Shown: positions 44,384 to 45,139 of the stretch, in pieces | How positions within the stretch are numbered: the stretch's first letter is position 1 | Layout: each line of letters begins with the position of its first letter | DNA from: Gammaproteobacteria bacterium | GTDB taxonomy: Bacteria > Pseudomonadota > Gammaproteobacteria > GCA-001735895 | DNA: 45,139 nt | Reading direction: 5' to 3' | Assembly (NCBI GenBank): GCA_022340305.1 | Contig: JAJDOF010000092.1 | Coordinates: 1-45,139 of the forward strand | Made by a program: the position numbers and the translations under genes | The notes under the pieces: model-generated | Told to the model about the DNA's origin: nothing | What the model saw: the letters and a program-made list of their open reading frames with translations, nothing else | Database searches by the model: none

Positions 44384-44593
44384 ATCCTGGATTAATCCTA
44401 TCGATTCCGAGTGGCTGCCGTTGTCGTAATCTCATTCGCAATAGCCGAACTGCGCCAGCCGCTGACTGGCGTCGAAGAATGCCTCGCGATGCCATAGACG
44501 CTTTACCTCGGCCTGCAGCTCGCCATGGCTGAGGTCTTCGGTGTTGCCAAGGGTCCAGATCTGTTTGTTGTTATATTGTTGCTCGATTGTCAA
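44384..44593 (-). pseudogene. Decayed N-terminal extension of the hybrid kinase (PAS remnant)
   Basis: In frame with the kinase, a TTG at 44593 opens 53 codons (QIWTLGNTEDLSHGELQAEV, then FFDASQRLAQFGYCE), then a TGA at 44434-44432, and the frame continues as DYDNGSHSESIGLIQDVTEH straight into the kinase. FFDASQRLAQFGYCEW is a PAS-domain entry (compare LASRTAKLGYWHFD in the surviving PAS) and SHSESIGLIQDVTE is a PAC ending; the PAS core between them is missing. The TGA replaces an expected Trp codon (TGG). Deletion plus nonsense removed one PAS domain. Confidence 0.65.
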
Positions 44594-44822
44594 AGGTCAT
44601 GTCAGCCGTGGCTGCGATAGGAATAACGGAGAATTATAGTTGTTCTTCGCTATTTAACCATTTTCTGGCCAGACTTATCCAACACCAGATGTTGCGACAG
44701 CGGCTCCTGTTGCTATGCCGCGCCGCTAACCGGGGCGAGCGAACAGCGCGCACTGCGCGCCGACGATCCGTTGGTGCAACAGCTCATGGTCTGCCTGAGG
44801 GACCGATGACAGAGAATCCTGG

Positions 44823-44846
44823 CATTCCCGCTGGCGCGGGAGTGAC
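44823..44846. repeat. Degenerate copy of the ATTCCCGC hairpin repeat
   Basis: CATTCCCGC-TGGC-GCGGGAGTGACG: same family as the copies near 10461 and 29625, with a mismatch in the right arm. Apart from this and the terminator to its right, the 44594-44949 gap shows no gene. Confidence 0.6.
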
Positions 44847-44870
44847 GACAAAGGCCAGTCAATTTCAGGC

Positions 44871-44903
44871 AAAAAAAAGCAAGGCCTGATGACCTTGCTT
44901 TTT
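44871..44903 (-). terminator. Rho-independent terminator of the cold shock gene
   Basis: On the minus strand AGCAAGG-TCATCAGG-CCTTGCT followed by a run of T. It lies about 46 bases beyond the cold shock gene's stop. Confidence 0.85.
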
Positions 44904-44949
44904 AAACACTTTCCTTTAGAAAAGATTGCCGACGTATCGGCAAGCTCCA

Positions 44950-45139
44950 CTAGATAGGAGTGATATTCTCGGCCTGGGGACCTTTCTGGCCCTGGGTGAC
45001 CGTGAATTCAACTTGCTGTCCTTCGGTCAGAGTTTTGAAACCTGTGCCCTGGATTGCGCTGAAATGCGCGAATACGTCGGGTCCTGATTCTTGCTCGATG
45101 AAACCAAATCCTTTAGCTTCGTTAAACCATTTTACTTTG
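44950..45139 (-). CDS. CspA-family cold shock protein, C-terminal part
   Basis: The last 62 codons of a roughly 68-residue protein; the start lies past the right edge. RNP1 (KGFGFIEQ) and RNP2 (VFAHFSAI) RNA-binding motifs are both intact, as is the start KVKWFNEAK. Such proteins are single-domain OB-fold RNA chaperones in the cytoplasm. The stop is TAG. The terminator follows immediately. Confidence 0.95.
   Translation of the reverse strand, partial: KVKWFNEAKGFGFIEQESGPDVFAHFSAIQGTGFKTLTEGQQVEFTVTQGQKGPQAENITPI

Noticed and set aside
44432..44434. TGA in the kinase N-terminus as a selenocysteine codon
   Set aside because: The position matches a conserved Trp, no SECIS-like hairpin is seen, and the PAS core next to it is deleted.

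Overview
The window reads as chromosomal DNA of a free-living, probably marine, gammaproteobacterium. This is an inference from gene content: a VPLPA-type PEP-CTERM surface protein, a hybrid histidine kinase/EAL protein, Ppx/GppA, a PotABCD polyamine importer, AzlCD, many EamA and MFS exporters, a TIGR02450 Trp-rich protein and a CspA-type cold shock protein. No rRNA, tRNA, phage or conjugation genes and no CRISPR array were seen. Nothing fixes the genus.

Layout. 0-5.4 kb: the start of an MscS channel (minus), then a catabolic-type acetolactate synthase, a DadA-like amino acid dehydrogenase, a ceramidase-like membrane protein and a DUF5658 protein (plus). 5.5-9.4 kb (minus): an AraC regulator, an alcohol dehydrogenase cut down to about 98 codons, ppx and an EamA exporter; the last three overlap by 4 bp each. 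9.5-12 kb: a methyltransferase divergent from the AraC gene, then a lone FrhB/FdhB-type iron-sulphur flavoprotein. 12-17.6 kb: a three-His-box desaturase, a NYN-LOTUS RNA-binding protein, a PEP-CTERM protein, a VOC protein, a CPBP protease, a small secreted protein and a GNAT. 17.8-20.5 kb: a coupled minus-strand operon of a 70-residue protein, a GlpA-like FAD dehydrogenase with a C-terminal BFD [2Fe-2S] domain, and an FAD/NAD oxidoreductase. 20.7-24.2 kb: GNAT genes, then a stretch of decaying DNA with a frameshifted cupin, an M20 peptidase remnant and a truncated IS110 transposase. 24.3-32.2 kb: transporters (two EamA, two MFS, AzlCD), a cupin and an SDR, with short hairpin repeats between them. 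32.4-35.9 kb: one 1153-residue protein that looks like a six-hairpin glycosidase or phosphorylase. 36.4-40.3 kb: potABCD ending in a strong terminator. 40.5-45.1 kb: a VOC protein, a 1065-residue PAS-kinase-REC-Hpt-REC-EAL protein whose original N-terminal PAS domain has decayed, and the end of a cold shock gene.

The genes form small, mostly independent units: nitrogen and amine use (dadA, potABCD, azlCD, the FAD operon), efflux, surface and lipid functions (desaturase, ceramidase-like, PEP-CTERM) and signalling (the kinase/EAL protein). I did not find a multi-gene system that is clearly new. The best leads are the FAD/BFD operon with its unrecognised 70-residue first gene, the giant glycosidase-like protein with no sugar genes around it, the lone FrhB-like protein, and several gene remnants (adh, M20 peptidase, cupin, IS110, the kinase PAS domain and possibly a cyclase) that record recent deletions.
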